Of a stretch of 64,000 nucleotides of DNA, positions 47,691 to 59,177 are shown piece after piece. Each line of letters opens with the position of its first letter. Position 1 is the first letter of the stretch. This DNA comes from Adiantum capillus-veneris (taxonomy: Eukaryota; Streptophyta; Polypodiopsida; Polypodiales; Pteridaceae), in NCBI GenBank assembly GCA_014529385.2, contig CM043957.1, forward strand, positions 72,136,381-72,200,380, in the 5' to 3' direction. A program made the translations under genes and the position numbers. The notes beneath the pieces are model-generated. The model ran no database searches. It was not told the DNA's origin and worked only from the letters and a program-made list of their open reading frames with translations.

Positions 47691-50098
47691 TTGCTCAGAC
47701 ATGCCCCAGGTGGAGCAGAGTCGAGCTTGCTTAATCGTCATGTCACCCTCTTTGGTGAGAGCATCCAAAAAGGGATGATTGTCTGTTGCAAATCTGGCGA
47801 GGTTCCCACAGAAGAGAGAAGCTTCACAATCTGCTTGCTTGATGGGTCAGTACTCGAGGTATTCCTTGCGTCCCAGCAGCGAATGGTTCTCTCTACAAGA
47901 GAGACATGTAGCAGGTTTCTCCCTTATGCAATCTGCTGGGCTGATTTGATGACCAGTTTGTGAGCGTTTGGCAGGCACTTGTGAGCCCATTTGCAACTAT
48001 CTTTGGACTGATTGGGTGAGTTGTTTTGGGAGCAAGCTATGAGCTGATTCCATCTGCAGACTTCCAACATGTTTGGCTGATGACTATTTACCTTGTTTAG
48101 GCTATTAGGCCGATCTTTTTGGATGGCATCTTGCTTGATCGTGCGTGAGCGTTACAGCTGGGTTTCGAAAAGTTATTCTGCCAATCTTTCATGAGCTCAT
48201 TTGTGCTACCAACTTGATGCATTTTTCTTGTAAATTGTGTACGATCTCTATGGACTATGGCTGCTCTAAGTGGATGGCATTGAAACTGACCTTTTGTGAG
48301 AGTCATGGATGGGTTGTTGCTAGATGTATGTCTTGTTTTGCCAGCCAATATTTCTTATCCGATTGTGTACGATCTCTGAGCACTAGGGCTGCCCTAATTG
48401 GATGGCATTGAGGCTGATCTGATTTCTCAGCTGATTTCACTTGCAAACATTTAGCGTTTTTGGTATCTGATTATTTACAGTTTTTGGTATCTGAAGCATC
48501 AATGGCATTTATGGCATCCAACAATTTACAGTTTTTGGGTTAGAGGGTTGATTTCCTTTTTTATTTTTTGATGTTTTTTGGATTCTTGCCATACATGCGA
48601 GTGAGTTGTTTTGCCGCCCATATATGAGGTGTGTGCCGCACCAGAGATCAAGACATTTACGATCACCGACTATTTACGTTACTGGGGATGGAAGGCTGAT
48701 GTTTTGTTTGACCATTCTTGAGCACTGCGGTTGGTTTCATGCTTAAGAGGCTGGAGAAAGTGAATGCTTACTGCAGTGCCATAAGTTGGGCAACATAGAC
48801 CCTTGCAAAGAGTGGCTCCATCGTATACTTTCACCGTATTTTGACCATTCAAGGTGCAAGGTTTGAGATGTTTTTCTGTTAGGCTTGGTGTCATAACCAT
48901 GTAGTGAATAATGCCTTTGCATTTATATGATGCATTTTTCACTCACCAATGCCGAGATGAACTTTGTGCTGCACTATTCGTATGTATAATCTGGCCATGC
49001 ATTTGTTTGATTGGTTAGGTGACAATTTAATCCATTGAACAAAATAAACCACAATGCCAATGCACACAAATACTATAAATCGTCCTTTAAGTTTGCAACC
49101 ACAATGTGCCTACATGGTATGCCAACAAAGGGTTGTCAGTTTGTCATTTTTAATACAAGCACCTTTGCTTTTCCGAGGATAATAAATCCACCAAAGATAA
49201 AGCACACAAGTTAAGAGTTGCTATTCTCTATGAGCAATCAGATTATTAAAACATTACAAAGAGAGAGGGAGAGTTTCAATCGCTAACATTCTGACAAGAA
49301 AGAGATTCCAACAAATGTACACAAAACTTAGCTACGACGAGCTTAAAATGTGTTTAACCTGCTTGCTAAATCTGAAGCAAAGGAAATCCATATGTGTAAA
49401 CTCAACAAACACCCCATTTGGACTACAATGCCGGCTATGACAATGTCACGCTCTCACCGCTCATGGAGCTTCTCAACACCCACAACGCAATCCGAGCCAA
49501 CAACCACACTTAAAGAGATTAAAAAATAGAATATATGCATGCTCCAAACACCTTAGCAATACTAAGATCCACCAATAACATCTCACCACAACACCTAAGG
49601 CGGTTCATTCCAGCTGATTCAACTTAACCACATTCATGAATGGTACCAACACATACCACAACCCATAATGAGCAATTGTAAATTGACAAAATAACAGCAC
49701 TACGACAAAAAAAATTGACAATGAGATTGAAACATAAGGCTGATCATTACGTAGACTTAATTAAAACATCCAAAGGGTGTGCTACATTGCGCATGAATGC
49801 GTAGCTAGGTAAGCCGGTTTACAACAAAAAACATTCACTTAGATCCGCTCAAAACGGAGGGCTCAAAATCCATAAATTACACCGTTGTATAAGTACAGTG
49901 TCAATTGAGTTCATATGCTGGATATGCTCCCAAAACACCAGCCCCCGAGCGTGCTATTGCTCATGCGTCTCTAGACCTCCGCCAAACAACGTAAGCACCA
50001 ATCATGCAGCTGCACCCTCAGAGTGCATACGTCCACGTCCTCGAACCAATCCTTTGTAAGCCAATGTCGCCCAGGCCGGTCTTCCAATCCACCTGCAA
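47691..50098. other. No gene recognised
   Basis: About 2.4 kb of noncoding DNA downstream of the Ulp1-like gene. A ~57-bp block (ATTGTGTACGATCTCT to GGATGGCATTGA) occurs at 48234-48290 and 48362-48418. Short frames here have no recognisable content. Confidence 0.5.
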
Positions 50099-53000
50099 TC
50101 AGTTCCTTGCAGAACAGTGCCGTATGTTAGTCCATGCAATGACCCTCCCTAACAACCTGTCGACACTATTGCACAGTGTAGCATGATCTCACCTCATGAT
50201 CCTCATGACATAAAATCCGCAATCGATCGCATTTGTCTGCTGAGGCACATCCACAACTTTGAGCTCAATCTCTTCCTTGGAATCATCCAAAGCACGTCGA
50301 ATATAGTTGTCATGTACAAATTCTGCCAGGCTTCGAAGGCCACTAAGGCACAGCCATACAACAAACCAGGTTAGCTGAATTTAACCACATCTGTTGGGCA
50401 CAACAATCACATGATGAAAACCAACCTTTGCACTTGCTCTAGGCACTCGAAAGGGTTTGTCAAACCCTTGAGGGAATCAAAATGAATCAGATAGTGCTTC
50501 TTGCCAGGCAATCGGAGGAGCCTTGCTCCCCTATTCAAGTAGAGAGCAAAAAGAGTCCAGTGATGCCTTCAAGCACACATTGTTAGTGTTACGAATGAGA
50601 ATTAGTTCAGAATTCACCATACAAAGCATTATGTCACCCTGAAATACCTGCAAATGACTGGCCAAAAGCAAAAGACCAGCTCTGACATGTCAACACCGCT
50701 AAATTGCCGCTGAAGAAAATTGGACAAAATACGTCCCTCCATCGTAAACCAAAGCGAATCGACAAAGTATACTTTCCTTAGGATGGTCGGAGGCAAGGTG
50801 TGCTCCATCTACCTGTGCAAAGATTTCAGTTTCCAAATTAAAACACATGAAATCCTATATGTGCGTATAGCCATTTACAATGATTAGGGCAAGAGAGAAC
50901 TTACTGGCCAAACAAGTCAATAGTCCTACTACTGGCCTCGCCACGCAATATGTCAGTTACTAATCGATGATCTACATTAACTGATAACTTGAACCCCCGG
51001 TCGGAGGTGAAAGTAATGCATGCAATAGAGCCAATCCTAACATGCGATAACAATCAAGGCTTAGCGTGCAAGTTTTATAGAAGAAAAAGAGCCCCAAAAA
51101 AACTAGCAAGCAATTAAACCGTAAACCAGCAAGTAAACCAACAACTAAACCAGCTCATGACTTGTACCCACCTGGCAGCTGCAATGTTTCCTCGTGTCGT
51201 GACAACCCTACCTCCCCCTTCTTCCATAACTCTTAACTGGCCATTTTGTATGGCAAAATTCAGAGACACATGTGTGGTTGCCGCTGCACCAGGTGGGGTT
51301 GAGACATCAACAACCACCCGAGTCTTCATTGACAAACAAATTTTCAGCTTTGGTCTATGTTGTTTCACAATTCCCTGCATGGTTAAAAGAAGATTTTACG
51401 CCAAATCATTCGAACAAATTTGACACCCTAAACCTGCCAAGAATAACAACGAAATAATGCATGCCACTACTGCAATTAGGAAGATGTCCCACTACCTCCT
51501 CGTGCACAAGATCAACGTTGAGCGTCATGGATGCAAACCGGCTAAATGTATCTGTATTTGCAGCAGGCACCTCCTTTGTGTCCACAATCTCAAGAGGCAG
51601 TGAGGGCGGTGTATCTCCAAGCCCAAGGGAAGTCGAGTCAGCGGAGTCCTCTTTCGTGTTGCTTGCTCTCCCCTCCTCCTCCCTGCATTCCTCTTTGTCT
51701 TCTTGGCCATCTTTATCCTCCTTGATGTCTTCATCCTCCATCCACTCATAATGTCCGTCCTCTTCATCTTCTCGGTCCGACTGAAAATCATCCGCATCCT
51801 CCTCTTCTTCCTCTTCAGCCTTGCCCTTGAAGTTGTCCATGGGCTGGCTGTCCTCAATGTCATCCATCATGACATTTAACCAAGGAGGTAAAACCTTGAG
51901 CCGCCTCTGCATTCAATCACCAAATAAAACCACAAGTTAGTCCCCCATTGAACCCAGCATGTTCAAATGAATGTAGCCAAAAAACCAGCACCAGATAAAA
52001 CCACAAGCAGCCTGCAATTTTACATAAAATGATTTCAATCAAGACGTCGAGAATTAGCTTAAAATCCCTCCAAAAGCCATCGGTAAACTAGGGCAACTAC
52101 CGGCAAACAATGCACTGCCCTGTAAACTAGGACAACTAGCAGCAAACAATACATTGCCTTGTAAACTAGGACGAAGAAAGCAAACATGCCTCAACCACAA
52201 GTAATTAATGCATTGCCTTGTAAACTCGGACCAAGAAAGCAAACATGCCTTAACACAAGTAGTCATAGACTTCATCGGGCCTAAATTAGCCATTCAAACG
52301 GGATCTAGTGCAATGTGAATCTAAACTGCTCTCAGTAAACTAGGCTGCTTTTGATCAAAAAATCCACCTTGAACTAGGATGCCACAACAAAGTGGACCAT
52401 GCAAAGCAAACATGCCACAACAAATGTAGTATTAAGCCATGCCGCAATAATATGTAAACTTGGTAGAGTTGCCATGAGTTTTTCAATAAACTAGGACAAC
52501 TTCTAGCAAACAATGCACCTTAAGATAAGCTGGGACTAGGCAAGCAAACCTGCCTCAACTCATTAATGGTAAATGGTTTGCAAGGATAATCTCCAAGGTC
52601 ATTATGCCTAAATCATCCATTTAACGGGAGAAATCTCAATGTGGACCTAAACCCGTCTCAATAAACTAGGACCGCATTCGGGCAAACAATCCACCTTCAA
52701 GTGAACTAGGACTACCAAAGCAAACATGCAACACCAAATGTAATAATAAAGCATGATGCAATAATATGTAAACTCGAAGGAGTGGCCATGGTACTCACAT
52801 TCTTTTCATAGCCTTCGTCGATTCGCTGCTGGATGCGATCCATGCGCTCTTTTGAGGATGCGAGGTAGGCTGCCATGCGCTCTTTGACAATCTTCTCAAC
52901 AAACTCTACCTTTGAGACTCTTCTAAACTCAGGCCTGAGCTTATCCCACTTCTCAGTTGCTCGAAGACGATGAAGGCGCTCTGTTTTTTTTAGATTTAAT

Positions 53001-53743
53001 GCAAACTTCCTATCTCTATCCTCGAAGCGCATCTTTGCTTGCTTGTGCCATTGTGCACCATCTCTTGCATTTGGCGGTTTTGCTCTTGATCCCATTTCAG
53101 CATTGGAACGCCTACCTCCCTTGCGAAGGGGAATGACCACATCAAGCCCATGCTCTGTCTTTAGATGCCTCTCCATCCGCAATCGAACCAACTCAAAGTG
53201 GAACTGCTGAGGGCAATGATCGCTCGCTCGACATTGCCATGCAAGCCTTCCATCAGGCAAGAAGACCTCAACATATGGCAAGGGTTCAACCATGGCTGAG
53301 GATGCACCAATGCCTCTATCTCCTTCTCCCTTCAAAGAATCCATATTGTTTTGCGCTCCGTCGCCCACCGTCTCGACACACGGCTGATCCCTCTTGCCTT
53401 CACCAACTTTTTCTTTATCAAGGTTCTTTTCGTTTGCCTTAGCTCTTCCAGCCTTCTTCTCATCCACTTCATTTTCATTCTGATCAGGCTCTTCAAACAT
53501 GCCTTCCAGCTTCTTTCTTAGGCGCGGATTTGCTGATTTTGGTGTCTCCACTTGGGCCATATTGCCTGAGCATGGAGAAGGCTAATTCTCCGTTTGCTTT
53601 AACTCCTTCTCCCTTAGCCGAGGGCTACAACGAGGAACTTTTACAGGCGAAGCCTCCCCCGTGCCCCTCCCGAGATCTGACCCATGCTTCTTTCCAACTA
53701 GCTTCTTTGCCTGCACCTCTTGATGTGGCCTTCTTGGCGCCAT
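50099..53743 (-). CDS. Ulp1-like (C48) cysteine protease gene, 8 exons
   Basis: Minus-strand spliced gene model by eye: exons 53743-52799, 51906-51496, 51374-51172, 51036-50905, 50812-50648, 50566-50426, 50342-50193 and 50156-50099, nearly all with GT-AG borders and compatible phases. The catalytic pattern of SUMO/ubiquitin-like proteases is present: HHW (His 50560-50562), HFDSL (Asp 50476-50478), PQQ and DCGFYVMR (Cys 50219-50221). Exon 1 (from ATG 53560) has a CCHH finger (C110, C116, H132, H137) and basic stretches; exon 2 is a long acidic tract. Total about 670 residues. Problems: an in-frame TAG at 53582-53584 separates a possible earlier start (53743) from ATG 53560, and the exon 4-5 junction gives a TAG with canonical sites. 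It could be a host gene, a pseudogene, or a protease carried by a DNA transposon. Confidence 0.75.
51907..52798 (-). repeat. Intron 1 built of degenerate direct repeats
   Basis: Donor GTGAGTAC at 52798 and acceptor TGCAG at 51907. Inside, AAACTAGGAC-AA and AAGCAAACATGCC blocks recur many times between 52080 and 52760, with a larger unit of about 330 bp repeated (CATTCAAACGGG near 52291; CATTTAACGGG near 52619). Confidence 0.65.
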
Positions 53744-53903
53744 AGTTTTTCCTGTGGTGATCACCATACAATGAACATTTTATTGTAAGAAACACCAGCA
53801 GCCATTCATCATAGCATGGCAACATGCTTGCAAGCACCATAACGGACAAGCAGGACGACTCATGTTGGCAAAAATATGCATGAAGTAGAAGGCATCGGGA
53901 CAC

Positions 53904-53906
<3 letters not shown>

Positions 53907-53943
<37 letters not shown>

Positions 53944-53955
53944 CACACACACACA
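53907..53955 (-). repeat. (CT)n-(CA)n microsatellite upstream of Ulp1-like gene
   Basis: Reads as (GA)n on the gene's sense strand about 165 bp before ATG 53743. GA tracts are common in plant 5' UTRs, so this may be transcribed leader. Confidence 0.85.
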
Positions 53956-54006
53956 AACCTGCTGCCCGGTTCTCTACAAAATTGTTGTTGTCCGTGGGCT
54001 CATAGA

Positions 54007-54092
54007 GTGTGTGTGTGTGTGTGTGTGTGATGCAACATGACAAGCAACAAACGATAAAAACATATTTTCTTGGAGGTGGTTTTGGGGCGGTG

Positions 54093-54182
<90 letters not shown>

Positions 54183-54200
54183 CACACACAGACACATACC
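54007..54200 (+). repeat. (GT)n then (CA)n microsatellites
   Basis: (GT)n at about 54007-54028 and (CA)n at about 54094-54180 with interrupted tail. Opposite-facing TG and CA tracts about 65 bp apart form an inverted repeat that could fold. Confidence 0.9.
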
Positions 54201-54731
54201 TGGTAATCCCGCCTACCGTCCCAATCTGTACCTGCGCCACAATCTCCACCTGGCTCCAATCTTCGTCTGTGTAGACCCCAGATGGCTCGTCTAACGCAAT
54301 GCACGCCCTCTCGCATGAGCTAGCAACAAAACTCCCTCTGCTTGAATGCCCTAAACGCAGTCACTCACCCCCCATCCTCGGGGTTCCATCCGCATGCATG
54401 CAACATACGAGGTGTCATGAAGTGCAGGCCGTCCACCTTAGCCCACCCCCACCCCCATTTGCCACTGGGACTCCACCTCAGCCCATTCGCGCCACGTTTC
54501 CTGTCCACGTCACCCTCCCGTTCGAGTTTACCTCCCGGCACCCCCGTTTACCAAAACCCGTCCAAGTTTACTTTTTTTGCCACGTGTAGCGCCCCGATGC
54601 CCTCAACCAACGCGCCCCACTTCCGCGCCCTTGATCCCACCGCCTGGGCTTCCTTAAAGCTCTCGTGCCCCTTAGTGCTGAGGGTGGGTGTGTGGATGTG
54701 TGTATGTATATGTATGTTTGTATGTGTGTGT

Positions 54732-54767
<36 letters not shown>

Positions 54768-55108
54768 TTTTTTTTCCAAAATATCCCAAAAAGTAAAAAA
54801 GTTTTGTCCAAGAGCGTAACAAATAGCCCGAAAATACGAAATTTAGTCCGAAAAATATGGGAAACTCTCGGGCTCATGAAGAATACGTCGACGGATTCGG
54901 CTATCCAATTTTGCCTAAATTTTCATCAATTTTTGGTCAATTAATTGATTTTTTTGGCATCCAAGAGGCAAAAAATTGCCTTAAAAATACAAAAAATTAC
55001 CAAACAATCAACGAAAAATTTCTGAAAATTAAGCAACCCCTTAAGCTCACTTAGACACACATTCTCACCAAGAATCACTCGCTAATTCATCATACATACC
55101 AAATGGTA
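54201..55108. other. No gene recognised
   Basis: A C-rich half (to ~54660), a (GT)n run at ~54720-54768 and an AT-rich end. Plus-strand frames such as 54342-54944 cross the repeat and look spurious. Confidence 0.5.
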
Positions 55109-55763
55109 GCATGTAATAGGCATCTAGGCTCATCTACTCATAGACGTACAAAGTGGAACTCAAGTAGAGCCCATAGATACAAAGAATATGTGTATACACA
55201 TATGTGTATACACCAATGAAGCACAATGCATGTCATTGGCGCTCGTCTGTCAACACTCTCCCCTTCCTAATTTCGCGCACGTCCTCGGGCGCCCGTAAGA
55301 GTCGTCAGAGGGGTGATGAATGTGGCTGCACAAAAGATAATTTCATTAAGGTGCATGTTAGTCCAACATAAGAGTGAGAGTGCATAATAAAAGAGAAGCA
55401 ATGAATAGCAACAACTACATTAGAGTTTTGCAAAGCAAGCATAGCAATTGTAAGGTACATTAGATGGTCAAGTGTAGGCATTTCATTAAAGTCCAAGCTT
55501 ATTGGAAGTAATGCATGAGTTAGCAAAAGGTGTCCTAGTTTTAATCTAAGGTCTCAACTATGCCAAGTCTAAGAAGTGAAATTAGCATGCTTAATAAGAA
55601 ACAAACATCTAAGTGGCACTAGAGCTAGGCTTGGGCGCTTTTCAAGTAGTAAAAAAATATGAGAATCTTTGAATTTCAAGTGGAAGAGGCTTCATTTGCC
55701 TTTTGATTTTATGCAAACATAGGAATTTAAAGCACATGGTGACCATCCAAGAGTGAGACAAGC
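55109..55763. repeat. 655-bp direct repeat, right copy
   Basis: Copy of 44224-44877, including LTR end (CAACA at 55255), PPT (55256-55267, minus strand) and interior, truncated at both ends. It abuts the gypsy gag tail at 55764. Confidence 0.92.
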
Positions 55764-57498
55764 GAACATGCTGGAAGCACTGCCTTCCAGTGGAGAGTCA
55801 GAAAACGAGACAATAATACCTATTCAGGCAGTGACACGAGCACAAGCTCAAAGAATGACGAACGAACCCATAATTGAAGAGCCAAAAACCAATGCCCCAA
55901 GTTCAAAAGTGAAGAATCGCAGAAACACTTGGAAAGCTAGAAATGTGCGTATGAAAGCCAGGAGAGAATGAGAGCAAACGGCTCCATCCGAGTAGTTAAA
56001 ACACACAAAGTATAGATTAGAGCGGTTAGAGGATCTAGCTAGTCTAAGCTTACACACTGCGGCAACCATAGTACCCAAGGAAATAGCAAAACCCAAAAGT
56101 GCAGGATCAGGAGGATCAGTGTTGGCAAAAAAGGTAAATGAGAAGTTAGATGCACTTTTAAAAGCTTACGAAGCCAGACTCAAAAACAACCAAACCCAAG
56201 AGCAAAGATGGATGACTTATCCATATGCTGAAATAGAAAAACAGAGGTTGGAAATGTGTCGAAAGCTGATTCAAACAACTCAATCCTTGATAGAAAAGCC
56301 GCTTGGTAAACCTGCAAGTTGGCATGAAGTACCAGCTCTAACCCATATCAAACCAACTTTAGAGAAACAAGTAGAAATGAAGGAAAGACTCACGAATGCC
56401 TCTGAGTCTAGGGGAGAGCCTATCATAGTGCCAAATACAACAGATGAGACAAGTGAGGGGTTCCAACCTAAAACATTGGTAGAAATGGGTAGGGATTGTA
56501 ACGATCTAGATGACCTGTGGAAGCAAATCCGTGATGCCAACGAAGCCAAGCGGGTGAGTTACCACATGAACAACATGAGAAAAGAGAAAAATGAGATCTT
56601 ACCTCCTATTGAAGAATTTGAGGAAAGATCACAAATGAACTTTGATATGCATTCACAAGGGGGAGACCAGGGATCAATTAGTTTAGGGCACAATCAACCA
56701 GACTCGCTAAAAACTCTACCCTCTTACCTAGGAGAGTATGAAGCCAAGTCTGAGGTGAGAGCAGTACCATCCCAAAGACTTTCTTGTAACAGAGTGATGG
56801 ATTCACAAGGGTTGATTGAGTTGCTGTCCACCCCTGTGGCATGTATAATCACATTAGCCGAAGTCCTGAGATTACGACCAAACATATGGACCACAGTAGG
56901 AAAATGCTTAGAAAAATTTGGAGTAAAAGACCCCACCTCGAAGCTTCAAGAAGGGATCAGAGAATTGAACAAGCCTCAACTAAACACTAGGCCAGTACCC
57001 TTAAACAAGGTTGGAGAATATTGCAAGGGGGAAGATGGAAACACCACGCTACCAGTAGAATTCCAAGGAGTAGTTTCCAAAGCTATTCTTGACAGTGGAA
57101 CAGGAGTCGCTATCGCCACCAAGGAAATCTGGAAAAAATGGGGAAAACCGACTTTGAGAGCTACCAGAATGAAATTGCAATTGGCAGATGGGTTCATGGA
57201 GAAGCCTTTAGGACTCTTAGAAAAAGTAATTGTCACCTCGTGCGGAATCGAGTATGAGCATACATTTGCAATAGTCGATTTCGTTAAAAAGAACAATTAC
57301 GAGATCATCTTGGGAAGACCATTCATGAGACAATTAAAGATGGTCCAGGATTGGGATTACGACCACATATACCTCAGACATGGCGAGACAACAACCAAAA
57401 TACACCTGAAAGACCATAGTTACAAAGATGTGAACCAGACACTAGTGGAAGAGTTGATTCAGCTACATTGGCAGGGTCCGAACTCCCAGCATGGTTAG
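55764..57498 (+). pseudogene. Tat-like gypsy gag tail and protease 1
   Basis: One frame with in-frame TGA (55969-55971) and TAG (55994-55996). In order: TRAQAQRM; a coiled coil (KYRLERLEDLASLSLHTAA, KKVNEKLDALLKAYEARLKN); a long acidic/basic spacer; and a retropepsin at 56980-57440 with KVGEYCKGEDGNTTLPVEF, catalytic AILDSGTGVAIATKEIW (Asp 57091-57093) and EIILGRPFMRQLKMVQDW. The gag capsid domain and CCHC knuckle expected upstream are absent, apparently lost at the interruption ending at 55763. Confidence 0.88.
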
Positions 57499-58082
57499 GG
57501 CAACAAAAAGAACTATGGATGTGCGGAGCTTCACATTGTGGGAGCTTAAAAAGAGAGGAATGCATCTTAGAAAGAGCTATTGAGGACAAGGCTTATATTC
57601 TGGAACCTTTTCCTGAAGATGCCTTGGAACCTCTGGAATGGGAACACATACTAGCAACATTGGATGTCTGTACCATTACAGATAGTCCAACAATAAAATT
57701 TTGCGATAAGGATGGCTATGATGTGCTACCCTATTACATGGTAAGCCTTATACCAGCACGAGATGAGAATGTAGAACCACCAGAACAAGAAGAGTTTTAT
57801 AACTTCTCTGAGCATCTGGAGGTAAATAACGATGCAAATAATGAGTGTTCAGACAGCTCAAGCGAGAGTGGGAAGAAAACAGTGAATATCAAGTTTTATG
57901 ATTTTGCCAATCAGCACCTTAGACGTCACGAACGCTATAGGAGAAAACGAGCAGAAAACAAAATGAGAGAGAAACTGATGCCCAGGATAAAAGATAAAAC
58001 TCACTATCTAATGCTTGTCAAAGCGGAGGATTGTGTAAAAGACCAAATATCAAGAAGATTCTTGAGAGTGCGAAGGGAATAG
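57468..58082 (+). CDS. Protease-RT linker domain ORF
   Basis: A 204-residue frame overlapping the end of the protease frame. The N-terminal part has REECILERAIEDKAYILEPF, HILATLDVCTI and KFCDKDGYDVLPYYMVS, conserved in the minus-strand relative at 7364-7630. The C-terminal part is charged (DFANQHLRRHERYRRKRAEN). Probably once part of the polyprotein, now in another frame. No named domain known to me. Confidence 0.6.
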   Translation: MAGSELPAWLGQQKELWMCGASHCGSLKREECILERAIEDKAYILEPFPEDALEPLEWEHILATLDVCTITDSPTIKFCDKDGYDVLPYYMVSLIPARDENVEPPEQEEFYNFSEHLEVNNDANNECSDSSSESGKKTVNIKFYDFANQHLRRHERYRRKRAENKMREKLMPRIKDKTHYLMLVKAEDCVKDQISRRFLRVRRE

Positions 58083-58187
58083 ACGCAAGAGGAAATAAAA
58101 TAAGTACGGAAAGCTAAAACAGAAACAAACTAAAAAAAATCTCAAAAATCAAAACAAGAAACAACAAAAGACCCAGAGTGGACCAAA

Positions 58188-59177
58188 TTGGAGAGTAAAA
58201 AGAAATACCAAGAACTAAAACGGTCTTTACGAGAGGTTTGGACTACTGAGGGAGAAAGTGATGGTAAGGAGGAGTCAGAAAAAGGAAACATGAATGTACC
58301 ATCACACTATCAGAAATTCACCATCCAGAACACAAAAATCATAATGACACCACCAATCAGGGAAAGAATAAACCAGGAATCTTACGATAGGCCGGAAAAT
58401 GGGTAGACCTCGCTGAACCAGGTGAAAAGCCTTAGCCGGTCTATATCGCAACTGATTTTGAGCCTGAAGAAGAAGAACAATGGAAAAAGGGTAGACCTCG
58501 CTGAACCAGGTGAAAAGCCTCAGTCGGTCTATATCGCAACTGATTTAGAGCCTGAAGAAGAAGAACAACTAACACAACTTTTCAAGAAGTATAAAGATGT
58601 GTTTGCATGGTCCTACGAAGACCTCAAAGGAGTTGATCCATCGATATGCCAACATACAATTCCTTTGAAATCAGATGCCAAACCTAGAAAACAACGTCCT
58701 TATACAAATAATGACACATTTGCTAAACAAATCAAAGAGGAGATTGACAAGTTGATGGATGCTGAATTCATCTATGAAATCGAGCATACATATTGGGTGT
58801 CACCCATTGTGGTTGTTCCCAAAAAGAACGGAAAACTGCGAGTGTGTGTGAACCTCAAAAAGGTAAATGCAGCTACCATAAGGGATAATTATCCCTTGCC
58901 GATCACAGAACATGTACTTGAGAGGGTGACCGGGAAACGGGCTTATTCCTTTCTAGATGGGTTTTTAGGGTATAACCAATTGGCAATTGCAATAGCAGAT
59001 CAACACAAAATAGCGTTTGCCACAGAATGGGAAATATATGCGTATCGAGTTATGCCTTTTGGCTTAACTAATGCCCCAGCTACCTTTCAAAGGTTAATGA
59101 CGCATGCGTTCAAAGAATACCTGAGAATATTCTTAGAAATATACATGGATGATCTTTGTGTACACTCTCTTCTATGA
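58188..59177 (+). pseudogene. Gypsy reverse transcriptase
   Basis: A short upstream frame (58188-58406) is followed by the RT frame 58422-59177: VYIATDLEPEEEEQLTQLFK, DVFAWSYEDLKGVDPS, KEEIDKLMDAEFIYEIEH, YWVSPIVVVPKKNGKLRVCV, DNYPLPITEHVLERVTGK, MPFGLTNAPATFQRLM and catalytic EIYMDDLCVHS. A TGA follows at 59175. An 88-bp tandem duplication at the RT start (copies from 58401 and 58489) shifts the frame. Confidence 0.92.

Noticed and set aside
47619-47963. Plus-strand 114-residue frame
   Set aside because: Overlaps the minus-strand retroelement piece and resembles no known protein.
53780-54316. Minus-strand Cys-Val-rich frame
   Set aside because: Crosses (CA)n and (GT)n tracts; no coding signal outside the repeat.
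54342-54944. 200-residue plus-strand frame
   Set aside because: Runs through C-rich DNA and a (GT)n repeat; composition follows the repeat and no domain is visible.
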